A stretch of 64,000 nucleotides of DNA, from assembly GCF_016811075.1 (NCBI RefSeq), contig NZ_JAFBGL010000006.1, positions 62,001 through 126,000 of the forward strand, in the 5' to 3' direction. The number at the start of each line of letters is the position of its first letter. Within the stretch, counting starts at the first letter, position 1. Below the pieces are notes generated by a model, which saw nothing but the letters and a program-made list of their open reading frames with translations, did no database searches and was not told where the DNA came from. Shown here in pieces: positions 6,808-15,671 of the stretch. The position numbers and the translations under genes were made by a program. Origin of the DNA: Oceaniferula flava. Its GTDB lineage: Bacteria > Verrucomicrobiota > Verrucomicrobiia > Verrucomicrobiales > Akkermansiaceae.

Positions 6808-8307
6808 ATGAATTCTCATTTGAAACGTGTTACCACTCTTTGTTCTCTCGCCATCTTGGCACCTGCCGTTCAGGCCAAGCCGACTCCGTCAGAGCCGGCT
6901 ATCACAAAAGCACATGCCGTCTACCCAGGCTTTTCCCGGCCTCCATCCCAAGGGGAAAACTACAACACCTGGAGCGATGCCAAGGGGCCTGACGTTGGGG
7001 CCACGACCGTGGATGTGAGCCGCCTGCCCTCACGCGTCGATAACTCGGCTCGTCCTCAGTTTCCCGCAGTTTACAAACAGATCTGGGGCGCTTGTGGTCA
7101 GTTCGCCTCAGTGGCGTCGATTTTCACGTATGAAATGAACGTCCTCAACGGCACCGCGGCCGATACGGATGCGACACGTTTCCCTGCCCACTTTTCGTGG
7201 AACATGATCAACAATGCCGAGAACAAAGGCTCCGAGGCCTATCACGGCTGGGAGGTGGCGAAACACATCGGTGTGCCCACCGCCAAGTCCTACGGCGGCG
7301 TCCGTTTGGATAAAATCGGCGTCTGGCCGGATGGCTACCATATCTGGCGTGAGGCGATGGAATACCGGGTGTCCGGCTACCGCTACACGCCGCTGAATAC
7401 GGTCGAGCAGCTCAACGAGGCTCGCGCTTGGCTCTACGATCGCAATCAACCGAAACAGGGCGGGCAGACCGTCGGGGGATTGTTTGCCATGGATGGGCGG
7501 ATGGGCGAGCTGAAAAAAGTCACCGTCACCCTGCCGAAGGGAGCGCATGAGGCCGGTAAGAAGCTTTGGACGAAGTGGGGACCCAGCGGCTACGGCCACG
7601 GCATTGCCTGCGTCGGCTACGATGACGAAGTCGGTTATGATGTGAATGGCGACGGTAAAATCACCAACGATGTCGACCTCAATGGCGACGGCAAAGTCAC
7701 CCTCGCCGATTGGGAACGCGGGGCCTTCATAATTGTGAATTCCTGGGGCGACGAATGGTCGAACAATGGCCGAATCTACCTCCTCTACAGCGGCATGGTG
7801 GATCCTACTTGGAAAAGGGGGAACTACTTGGGTCGGGTGGAAGTGGCCCGCTATCAGCCGCGGACAACGCTGCGTCTCAAGCTCGCCTGCAGTGACCGCA
7901 CCGATCTCCGTATGAACATCGGGCTCGCTAGCGATGAGCAGGCAACAGCTCCCGAGCAGCAGTTTGCTCCAGAGGCATTTAACGGTTGGCCGTTATTTGG
8001 TAGAAGCAATGCGGGACACGTCCCCATCGCAGGCCCAGGTGATGATCGCCCCATCGAAGCCGGGATTGACCTCACCACACTGCTTAAAAGACTAGGCCCC
8101 AACGAGGACGGCAAAGGCCGTTTGTTCCTGAGCCTCAGCCGCGCCGATGGTAGTGAGGCATCCGGTGAACTCATCGAATGTGCCATACGGACTTATGACC
8201 AACATGGCGGCTTCGTTCGTGAGTCCGTCGTCAAGGTTGGAGATGGTAGTTTTGGGGAATCACAGTTCACACTGGAAGCCTCGGTCGATGGCCTCCCTGT
8301 CCAATAA
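6808..8307 (+). CDS. Secreted papain-family (C1) cysteine peptidase with EF-hand/dockerin-like insertion
   Basis: A 499-residue exported protease. Signal peptide to about residue 23 (SLAILAPAVQA). The papain active site is recognisable: Gln91 and Cys96 in QIWGACGQFAS, His264 in GHGIACVGYDD, and Asn311 in FIIVNSWGDEW, the classic C1 order Cys-His-Asn. Between His and Asn, residues 278-301 carry two DxNGDGKxT units (DVNGDGKIT, DLNGDGKVT), calcium-loop motifs typical of dockerin/EF-hand repeats. These are unusual inside the catalytic domain. Residues 345-499 form an extra C-terminal domain of unknown type. There is no obvious inhibitor-type prodomain. It probably degrades extracellular protein. 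Confidence 0.8.
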   Translation: MNSHLKRVTTLCSLAILAPAVQAKPTPSEPAITKAHAVYPGFSRPPSQGENYNTWSDAKGPDVGATTVDVSRLPSRVDNSARPQFPAVYKQIWGACGQFASVASIFTYEMNVLNGTAADTDATRFPAHFSWNMINNAENKGSEAYHGWEVAKHIGVPTAKSYGGVRLDKIGVWPDGYHIWREAMEYRVSGYRYTPLNTVEQLNEARAWLYDRNQPKQGGQTVGGLFAMDGRMGELKKVTVTLPKGAHEAGKKLWTKWGPSGYGHGIACVGYDDEVGYDVNGDGKITNDVDLNGDGKVTLADWERGAFIIVNSWGDEWSNNGRIYLLYSGMVDPTWKRGNYLGRVEVARYQPRTTLRLKLACSDRTDLRMNIGLASDEQATAPEQQFAPEAFNGWPLFGRSNAGHVPIAGPGDDRPIEAGIDLTTLLKRLGPNEDGKGRLFLSLSRADGSEASGELIECAIRTYDQHGGFVRESVVKVGDGSFGESQFTLEASVDGLPVQ

Positions 8308-8665
8308 AAACAACATGATTGAGAGCGCGTCGCTTTGCCCAGCCTCTAATAAATAGTCATTCCTGCAGCAGCATCTTCTTTGAGTCACCTCATCTTCTCA
8401 CCAGGTCATCTTGCCCGATCTTCCAAAAAAGAGCGCTGACCTGCTCATGGAGGGGCAATGGTTTGGGGTGACCACTTTCATCTATAACCTTTGCAATTAA
8501 ACACACATTAAGCTTAAGAGTCTAAAAATGACCCTTTAAGAAAGCATCTAATACTGTTTTCTGAGAATGCTTCCATTACGAATGGAGATCATAAAGATGA
8601 GGTGTTTTTGATTGCGAGTTTTATCTACGTCATTCTATCTTTATCACTTTCAACCCATTTATTTC
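8308..8665. other. 358-nt intergenic region
   Basis: No gene is supported. An open frame from a TTG at 8612 leads into the next gene but is more likely leader sequence. A short hairpin TCCATT-ACG-AATGGA lies at 8572-8586. Nothing else stands out. Confidence 0.4.
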
Positions 8666-11600
8666 ATGACTCTCTACATTACTCGTCTTCGCCCAGTTGC
8701 AACGAAACAGGGTTTTGCTCTGATCGCGACCATTTCTGTGATGGTTCTATTAGTCATGATTGCTCTGGCAATGTTGTCACTTTCCACGATTGAGCTGCGC
8801 CAGGAAAGCCAGGCCGCGCACAAGCAGACGGCGCAAGCGAACGCTCGCATGGCGTTGATGAAGGCCTTGGGTGATTTACAAAAATATGCAGGAGCCGACC
8901 AGCGTGTGACAGCAACGGCATCGATTCTCAGTGACTCGGTAGCGACGCACAAAAAAAATTGGACCACCGTGTGGGATACCACGGATTGGGACGTCACGGA
9001 TCCGATTAAGACCAGGGACAGCGCTTACATGGGAGCGCTAGTTTCAGGCGATGAATACTTACTTCCTACCGATCTTAATTCTGCGACTGCAGCGCTTGAG
9101 CAAGCGGTTCCCCTAACTGACCCTGAATGGATCCCGCTGGTAGCCGAAGGTTCAGTGAATGAGACTGACGAATATGTGTATGCCCCACGCGTCGATGTGG
9201 TTGATTCAAGCTCTCGGGTAAATGGAGGTTATGCTTACTGGGTGAGTGATGAAGGGGTGAAGGCTAGGCTGGACGTGGCCGAGCCAGCAAATTCGCCTGG
9301 CAATACCTGGATCACCACTGGAAAGTTGGCAGCAGCTCCCGGCACGGGAGCGCACAAGGTAACAGGTCTCGCTGACTACACTGCCTACCTGCCGGAGGGC
9401 GGGAAGGTCGATCAGATCGACAAGATGATGAGCTACCGAAGCTTCGATTTGAGTGATCTGAATGCCGAAGCACTCAAAGAGAACTTCCACCATTTAACCG
9501 CTTCACATACCGGTCTCCTGGTTGATAACCGTCGCGGAGGAATCCGCCGTGATCTTTCAACAGCCTTTGAAATTGACCCTGAAGAATTCGGTGAAATTGA
9601 AGAGTTCAATAATTCAGGCGAGACGAATCAAACGGAGGAATACAGCTCATTTGCACCCTCGGATGTGACCTCTAATCCGCTGTACTATCATAATGGAACG
9701 GACAGTGAATTAGGTTACCTTTACGAAGTGCCCGTGGATTCTTCTAACCGCTACCGCGGTCCGACATGGGATCTTTTGAGAAACCATTACAGGATCTATA
9801 AAAAAGAGCGCAACGATCTGAATTTTAGGGGGCTCCCCACGCCCAGTAGCGGAGCTTTGGCAGCTCATGGTGTCGTTCCTTTCAGTTACACCGGAGATCC
9901 CAATGGCTTCGAAGGATCTTCTTTAGGATCCGTCTATGTTGGCCCCAACTACAATGGAGGTGCCGGCTATCAGTGTCCGTTTGTTTCCTCGCACGGTGCG
10001 AGCGGTGGCCACGATGCACGTAATGGGAATAGAATGCAGCCCACGGTGCAGAAAATCACCCCGGAATTACTCCGCGCTGTCTTTGTCTTTGGCTTGGCTC
10101 GCGAAGAAGACCAATTCTACATGACGGCTACCCCTTTCTTCACCTTCCACAACCCCTACAACTATCCCCTGGAGTTTTATTCGCTGAGCGTCGATATGCG
10201 CGCGGTCGGTTCATACACGGCCTTTTCTGCGCAATATGAAGACAAGTCGGGCGCGAATAAGACCGCCATTTTGAAATACCAGAGCTCCGACTGGTATGGC
10301 TTGAAGATGCTCACTTCCTACAGGCTGACTCCACCATCCAGCGGCCTGCATCGACTGGAACCTGGTGAAATTAGGATCATGAGTATGTTGCCGAATACGG
10401 AAATCGCAGCATCGGATCGCAACATCATCCGCATGACGGAATTCCAATACAACGAAGCAAACGGCCTGGTGTCGAATGCTAGGGGGGTGGGCCAAAACTA
10501 TATGGAAGTGAAGACTGATTCCCAGATCACCGTGCAGATGAGTCTGAAGCAGGCCAATGCCACGCTGGGGAATATGTTTGTGCGCCTGTATCATCCGGAG
10601 AAAGCCACTGGTGGTAATTATAACATCGGAGACACGTCGACATTTTCCAATAATAACGATTGGGCGACTAATCGATACAACGATACCGAGCCGCTCTCGC
10701 TGATCAAACAAATCAAGGTGTGGCCGTACACTCAGAACGCGAGTGAGGCCAGGGTCTTCAATGAATCTCAGGTGACTCGACCAGATCAAGGATACCTCTC
10801 ACTGTTTGTCCTGGATATGAACCTGAAGACCTTTCAAGATAATGTAGCCGTTCTCAGTGATTTCAACTACAGGGCCATGGGGGTAGGCCCAAGGGATTAT
10901 GACGGCAGCGATGTGATTGCCCCGAACTGGAACATGAGCATCAGCCCCATCGGTGATTATTCTGAGCTGCAGCTGACCGATAGCATCGATGCTCCTGGGT
11001 ATTGGGGCTCGTCACATGAAGCAGGAAGTGGTGAGTCCGAGATCGTGCTCTTTGATCTGCCTCACTCTCCCAGTGTCTCACTGGCCTCGCTACAGCATGC
11101 AGACACATCCAAGCTGAATTTCCACGCCATGCGCTCCATCGGCCACTCTCGCCCGCAGGTTGGCCAGCAAGACCTCACGAAGATTTACAACAAGCTTTCC
11201 AATTCACGAGGCACGGCAGGGGCGAAGGATCAGATTGATACCGCCTGGGCTTCCAATGAGGCGCTGTGGGATCGCTATTATTACTCTGGGATCAACTGGG
11301 GTGATCAACCAGGTCAGCCCTACGCGACGCATGAGCAAGCTATTCAGGCTGTCATCGATGGGAATGCTGGTGAAGTCTTTGCCAACACGAGGATGCAGCT
11401 GCTGAAGCCTGTGACCTCGGAAAATCTGGCAGAATTGACCGGCAACGAGGGCTACTCGAAAATAGGGGAGTTTCTTGGTATCAAGGGCGCGTTTAACGTG
11501 AACTCCACGAGTATTGAAGCGTGGAAGGCCGTTCTAGCCTCACTCAGTGGTCATGAGATTAGCTACTTAACCGGAACGAGCCTCAACGAGGAAAACCTAG

Positions 11601-12259
11601 GCAATGATCTCACTCCTCTGAGCCGTTTCAGCACTCCTGCTGGAGATGAAAATAATGACTTCATGGGCTTCCGTGCACTCTCCGATAAGGAACTGGAAGA
11701 TCTCGCCGAAGCAATTGTCGATCAGGTCAAGCTGCGCGGTCCTTTCATGGGGCTTGCCGACTTTGTCAATCGTCGCTTGCTGAGCGATGAAACGGGTGAG
11801 GCAGGAGCCATCCAAGCGGCTATTGATGAGGCCAATCTGAACTCGTCTGTTGGCATGGGATCCACCAGTGACGGTGGACTCAAGCGATCGGCCGAAGATA
11901 TCAATGAAGGTATGGCTCGGCACATTACCCAGGGAGATGTGCTCAACTCACTGGCACCCGTCATGGCGACCCGTTCAGATACTTTTGTGATCCGTGCTTA
12001 TGGAGATAGTAAAGATGCGGATGGGGTGATCAGAGCAACTGCCCACTGCGAGATGGTCGTGCAGCGTGTTCCTGAATGGCTGGCGTCGACTACAGAGGAA
12101 GCTACAGTGCAAAGTTCAAGTTATCCGTCCCAAAACCCGACGACTCACCCCATTCTGGAGAAATGGGAAGAGAACCCGAATTTACCAGAGGTTAACAAGA
12201 AGTTCGGTCGGAAATTCGAAGTGAAGTCCTTCCGCTGGTTGTCGAAAGACGAGATTTAA
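8666..12259 (+). CDS. Very large pilin-like exported protein (Verru_Chthon cassette A-like)
   Basis: A 1197-residue protein from the ATG at 8666; a TTG 54 nt upstream is possible. Residues 15-40 (QGFALIATISVMVLLVMIAL onward) form a single hydrophobic helix after a short basic leader, as in type IV pilin-like and PilX-like pseudopilins. The Glu normally at position +5 after the processing Gly is missing. The next stretch (ELRQESQAAHKQTAQANARM, then ALGDLQKYAG.DQRVTA) matches a large verrucomicrobial family often annotated as Verru_Chthon cassette protein A; this assignment is from memory. The remaining 1100 residues are Asn/Ser/Tyr-rich and have no enzyme motif I recognise. Likely role: minor component of a giant pilus- or secretion-like structure. 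A small exported gene follows after 23 nt. Confidence 0.65.
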   Translation: MTLYITRLRPVATKQGFALIATISVMVLLVMIALAMLSLSTIELRQESQAAHKQTAQANARMALMKALGDLQKYAGADQRVTATASILSDSVATHKKNWTTVWDTTDWDVTDPIKTRDSAYMGALVSGDEYLLPTDLNSATAALEQAVPLTDPEWIPLVAEGSVNETDEYVYAPRVDVVDSSSRVNGGYAYWVSDEGVKARLDVAEPANSPGNTWITTGKLAAAPGTGAHKVTGLADYTAYLPEGGKVDQIDKMMSYRSFDLSDLNAEALKENFHHLTASHTGLLVDNRRGGIRRDLSTAFEIDPEEFGEIEEFNNSGETNQTEEYSSFAPSDVTSNPLYYHNGTDSELGYLYEVPVDSSNRYRGPTWDLLRNHYRIYKKERNDLNFRGLPTPSSGALAAHGVVPFSYTGDPNGFEGSSLGSVYVGPNYNGGAGYQCPFVSSHGASGGHDARNGNRMQPTVQKITPELLRAVFVFGLAREEDQFYMTATPFFTFHNPYNYPLEFYSLSVDMRAVGSYTAFSAQYEDKSGANKTAILKYQSSDWYGLKMLTSYRLTPPSSGLHRLEPGEIRIMSMLPNTEIAASDRNIIRMTEFQYNEANGLVSNARGVGQNYMEVKTDSQITVQMSLKQANATLGNMFVRLYHPEKATGGNYNIGDTSTFSNNNDWATNRYNDTEPLSLIKQIKVWPYTQNASEARVFNESQVTRPDQGYLSLFVLDMNLKTFQDNVAVLSDFNYRAMGVGPRDYDGSDVIAPNWNMSISPIGDYSELQLTDSIDAPGYWGSSHEAGSGESEIVLFDLPHSPSVSLASLQHADTSKLNFHAMRSIGHSRPQVGQQDLTKIYNKLSNSRGTAGAKDQIDTAWASNEALWDRYYYSGINWGDQPGQPYATHEQAIQAVIDGNAGEVFANTRMQLLKPVTSENLAELTGNEGYSKIGEFLGIKGAFNVNSTSIEAWKAVLASLSGHEISYLTGTSLNEENLGNDLTPLSRFSTPAGDENNDFMGFRALSDKELEDLAEAIVDQVKLRGPFMGLADFVNRRLLSDETGEAGAIQAAIDEANLNSSVGMGSTSDGGLKRSAEDINEGMARHITQGDVLNSLAPVMATRSDTFVIRAYGDSKDADGVIRATAHCEMVVQRVPEWLASTTEEATVQSSSYPSQNPTTHPILEKWEENPNLPEVNKKFGRKFEVKSFRWLSKDEI

Positions 12260-12282
12260 ACATAACCCTGTAATTACTTGAG

Positions 12283-12993
12283 ATGAATTTGATGAGAAGA
12301 ATCCTAATTGTCGCCCTGATTTTGGGCAGTGTTTCCTATGTGTCGGCCCAATCAACGGATACTGAGGATGCCACAGGGAAAACGTTTCGAGCGACGTCAT
12401 TCAATCAATGGCAAGGAGTGGAGCTCTTTGCCAAAAGTAAGAGTTCCTACTTGCCTCTAAAGCCAGCCAAGAGCTCCTATACACGCAGTTTTCGGTATGT
12501 AGGGAATACAATCGTGCTTTATAAAGAGGGGCTGTCTGATGAGGGTAAGGAAATTTTCCTAGAGGCAATGAAGGTGGTGGTTCCTCCATCGGTGATTGAG
12601 CCATTACTGATTCTCGCGTGGGATGGAACCCGCAAGAAGGGGGTCGCTAAAGTGATTGAATTCTCCCCCAGCAAGTTCCGTTACGGCAGCTACCAAATTG
12701 TCAACTTCAGCCAGTTACCGCTGGGTGGACATATCGGGTCCAAGTCGAATAAGGTGGTTTGTTTGCCAGGTAAGGAATATATTACCTCATTCAATTTTGA
12801 GGAAGGTAAAGCCGTCGCTATCGTTTTTTATGTCCGTGAAAATAACGAGCTGAAAAAGGTGTTTGGCTCAATCACCACGCATCGGAATAGAAAAAGAGCG
12901 GTGTATTTGATGTATCCTGAACACAACAAACTGAATAAAACTGTTTTTAAGAGTTCCGTGATTGTCGATGTTGCACGCGCGAGTGATTCTTGA
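12283..12993 (+). CDS. Exported hypothetical protein
   Basis: A 236-residue protein with a signal peptide (MRRILIVALILGSVSYVSA, cleaved near residue 22) and a beta-rich mature part (YRSFRYVGNTIVLYKEGLSD-like stretches). I recognise no domain. It starts 23 nt after the giant pilin-like gene on the same strand, so the two are probably co-transcribed and may act together at the envelope. An in-frame ATG three codons in is an equally possible start. Confidence 0.7.
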   Translation: MNLMRRILIVALILGSVSYVSAQSTDTEDATGKTFRATSFNQWQGVELFAKSKSSYLPLKPAKSSYTRSFRYVGNTIVLYKEGLSDEGKEIFLEAMKVVVPPSVIEPLLILAWDGTRKKGVAKVIEFSPSKFRYGSYQIVNFSQLPLGGHIGSKSNKVVCLPGKEYITSFNFEEGKAVAIVFYVRENNELKKVFGSITTHRNRKRAVYLMYPEHNKLNKTVFKSSVIVDVARASDS

Positions 12994-13209
12994 AGGTTTA
13001 GAGCTGCACTCGGCTGGGGAGGTTGAGTTAGGGGGCACATGCAGAGAATGGCCCTCTAAATGGAGTCGCACACAGAGGAGGCTGTGATGACGGTGCTGCT
13101 AGGTTTGATCTCACCACGGTGGATGGCGTAGGGAGACCCTGTCATAATAAGCCTAGTGCTAGAGAGCATCTGCGTAGCCAAACTGCTGCGTTTTTACTAA
13201 AGTTGAACC

Positions 13210-14625
13210 ATGTTCAACTGGGATTCATTCACTCGGCGTGCTCCAGTTCTCCTCGGCATCGGTCTACTGACCGCCTGCACGGTGGGCGAGGATTATGAAC
13301 AGCCCGATGTGAATCATCCCGACCGCTGGAGCGAGCTGGAAACCAGTGGCCTGAAAAATGGTCAGTTAGATCGCAGCGCACTCAATGCGTGGTGGAAGAG
13401 CTTTGGCGATCGCAAACTCAACGACCTGGTGAACCGGGCGGTGAGTGGCAATCTGAGCCTGAAAGCGGCCGCTTCCCGTCTCCTTGAGGCGCGCTCGCAG
13501 AGAGTGGTCGCTGGCAGTGCTAGGTTCCCAACCATCAATTTAGGCGGCGACATGATCCGCACCGAATTCAGTCAAACATCGAGAACGCCCTACCCCACAG
13601 GAACTGTCTACGAGGGTGGTTTTGATGCCGGCTGGGAGCTGGATTTGTTTGGAGGAATCCGACGCCAGGTTCAGGCCGCGAAGGCCAACGAGCAGGCGAA
13701 GATGGAAAGCTATGGCGATGTGCGGGTGACCTTGCTGGCGGAAGTGGCGGTGAACTACGTGGAAATCCGCGCGTATCAGGCGCGGTTAACGGTCGCGGAG
13801 GCCAACCGTGACGCCCAGGCAAAGACGCTGGAACTGGTTGAGGCGAACGTCCAAGGCGGCGAGGCATCACCGCTCGATCTCACCCAGGCGCGCTCGAATT
13901 TGGAAATGACACGCTCGCAGATCCCGGCGATCGAGACTGCGCTGGCACGCACCCGGCACCGGTTGGAGGTTTTGTTAGGTCAGGCACCGGGGACTTTAAA
14001 AGCGGAGTTAAACACGCGCCGGAAGATCCCGGTGGCACCTGCGGACATTGCCGTGGGCATCCCAGCAGAGGTGCTGCGGCGCCGACCCGATGTCCGCCGA
14101 GCCGAACGTGAACTCGCCTCCCAATCCGCCAAGGTGGGGGTCGCTGTGGCCGAGCTCTATCCGAAGCTGACTCTGGTCGGAACTGTGGGATTGGAGTCAC
14201 TCGATTCCGGCGATTTTCTCAAGTCTGCCAGCCACGTCTTTAACGTCGGCCCGTCGGTGAAATGGAACATCTTCAGCGCCGGCCGCGTGCGGCAGAACAT
14301 CGCCATTCAAAATGCCCGCCAAAAACAGGCGCTGATTGCCTATGAGGGAACGATTTTAAACGCACTGAAAGAAGTCGAGGACGCGCTGGTTTCCTATGGC
14401 AAGGAGATGGTGCGCCGTGAGTCGCTGCGCAAAGCGGAGGCATCCACCCGCGAGTCGGTGAAGATGGCCGAGGAACTCTATCGTGGTGGCGAGACAAGTT
14501 TTCTAACTGTCCTGGACGCCCAGCGGTCGTTGTACACGGTCCAGGACCAACTCACTCAAAGTAATGCCCGGATCAGCACGAATATCATCATGCTTTACAA
14601 GGCACTTGGCGGCGGGTGGCAGTAG
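13210..14625 (+). CDS. OprM/NodT-family outer membrane efflux lipoprotein
   Basis: A 471-residue TolC-like outer membrane channel. Residues 15-23 (GIGLLTAC) end in a lipobox with Cys23 as the lipidation site, followed by GEDYEQPDV, the typical start of the NodT/OprM group. The body has the repeated alpha-helical hairpins of the family (AASRLLEARSQRV, LAEVAVNYVEIRAYQARL, GEASPLDLTQARS, PAEVLRRRPDVRRAERELA, TSFLTVLDAQRSLY). It would form the exit duct for the export operon that follows: HlyD, ATPase-permease and permease genes lie 12, 5 and 6 nt downstream of one another on the same strand. Confidence 0.92.
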   Translation: MFNWDSFTRRAPVLLGIGLLTACTVGEDYEQPDVNHPDRWSELETSGLKNGQLDRSALNAWWKSFGDRKLNDLVNRAVSGNLSLKAAASRLLEARSQRVVAGSARFPTINLGGDMIRTEFSQTSRTPYPTGTVYEGGFDAGWELDLFGGIRRQVQAAKANEQAKMESYGDVRVTLLAEVAVNYVEIRAYQARLTVAEANRDAQAKTLELVEANVQGGEASPLDLTQARSNLEMTRSQIPAIETALARTRHRLEVLLGQAPGTLKAELNTRRKIPVAPADIAVGIPAEVLRRRPDVRRAERELASQSAKVGVAVAELYPKLTLVGTVGLESLDSGDFLKSASHVFNVGPSVKWNIFSAGRVRQNIAIQNARQKQALIAYEGTILNALKEVEDALVSYGKEMVRRESLRKAEASTRESVKMAEELYRGGETSFLTVLDAQRSLYTVQDQLTQSNARISTNIIMLYKALGGGWQ

Positions 14626-14637
14626 AAAGGCATCATC

Positions 14638-15666
14638 ATGAAAATAAAACAATGCACGGCACCTCGTGGGTCGGTCACCCGCAAGCTGCCTCTCATTCTT
14701 ATCCTGCTCGCACTGGTTGCGGGCGGAATCTGGTATCTGACCCGTGAGCCTGAGTCGGAGCTGCCGGCGGGTATCGTCAGCGGCAATGGCAGGATCGAGG
14801 CCGATCAGGTGGATATTTCCACCAAGTATCCTGGTCGGGTCTCGGAAATCCTGGTGGACGAGGGCGAGCTGGTCAAACCGGGCCAGGTTCTGGCACGCAT
14901 GGACGATGCGGAGATCAAAACTCAACTGGCACGGGCGAAGGCCCAGCTGGCCAGCGCCAAGGAGTCGATCAAGGAGGCCGAGGCACTGATTGCTCAGAAA
15001 AAAAGCAGCCTCACACTCGCCGAGCAGGAGCTGCAGCGTGCGCTGCCGTTGGTTGAAAAAGGTGTCATGTCCCAACGTGTCGGCGAGCAACGCAAGGCGC
15101 TGCTCGATTCAGCCAAAGCTGCGCTGGCCGCTGCCATGGCACACCTCGAAACCGCCAAAAGCACGACGCTAGCTGCCGAAGCGACGGTGAACCAGATCCA
15201 GGTCCAGCTGGATGAGTGTGTCTTGAAATCGACCACCCAAGGACGCGTCCTTTACCGACTCGCCGAGACCGGTGAAGTGCTCGGCGCCGGCGGCAAGATA
15301 CTGACCTTGTTAGACCTGAGCGAGATTCACATGGAGGTGTTTTTGCCGTCGGCGGATTCGGGAAAAATCGCCATCGGTTCGGAAGCCCGCATCACCCTGG
15401 ACGCAGCCTCCTCGGAGTATGCCATCCCCGCGGTGGTGAGTTTTGTTTCGCCCGAGGCCCAGTTCACCCCGAAGCAGGTGGAGACCTTGAACGAACGCCA
15501 AAAGCTGATGTTCCGCGTCCACATCCGCATCCCCCAGGAGCTGGTGCTGCGGCATATCGACAAGGTGAAAACCGGAGTGCGCGGCATGGGCTACATCAGA
15601 CTGGACGACAGCGTCGCCTGGCCAGAGGCACTCGAAAAACGTTATCCGGGTGACCAGCCCAAGTAG
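14638..15666 (+). CDS. HlyD-family periplasmic adaptor (YhiI/YbhG-like)
   Basis: A 342-residue membrane fusion protein. An N-terminal anchor ([16 protein letters not shown], residues 18-38) precedes a lipoyl/barrel-sandwich half motif ([20 protein letters not shown]) and a long coiled coil (residues about 95-185) that would reach the outer membrane duct. A beta-barrel follows ([15 protein letters not shown]). It links the inner membrane ABC transporter to the OprM-like channel. AAAGG upstream of the ATG gives a good ribosome site. Order and spacing match the E. coli yhiI-rbbA-yhhJ cluster, with an outer membrane factor added in front. Confidence 0.9.
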   Translation: MKIKQCTAPRGSVTRKLPLILILLALVAGGIWYLTREPESELPAGIVSGNGRIEADQVDISTKYPGRVSEILVDEGELVKPGQVLARMDDAEIKTQLARAKAQLASAKESIKEAEALIAQKKSSLTLAEQELQRALPLVEKGVMSQRVGEQRKALLDSAKAALAAAMAHLETAKSTTLAAEATVNQIQVQLDECVLKSTTQGRVLYRLAETGEVLGAGGKILTLLDLSEIHMEVFLPSADSGKIAIGSEARITLDAASSEYAIPAVVSFVSPEAQFTPKQVETLNERQKLMFRVHIRIPQELVLRHIDKVKTGVRGMGYIRLDDSVAWPEALEKRYPGDQPK

Positions 15667-15671
15667 TTGCC

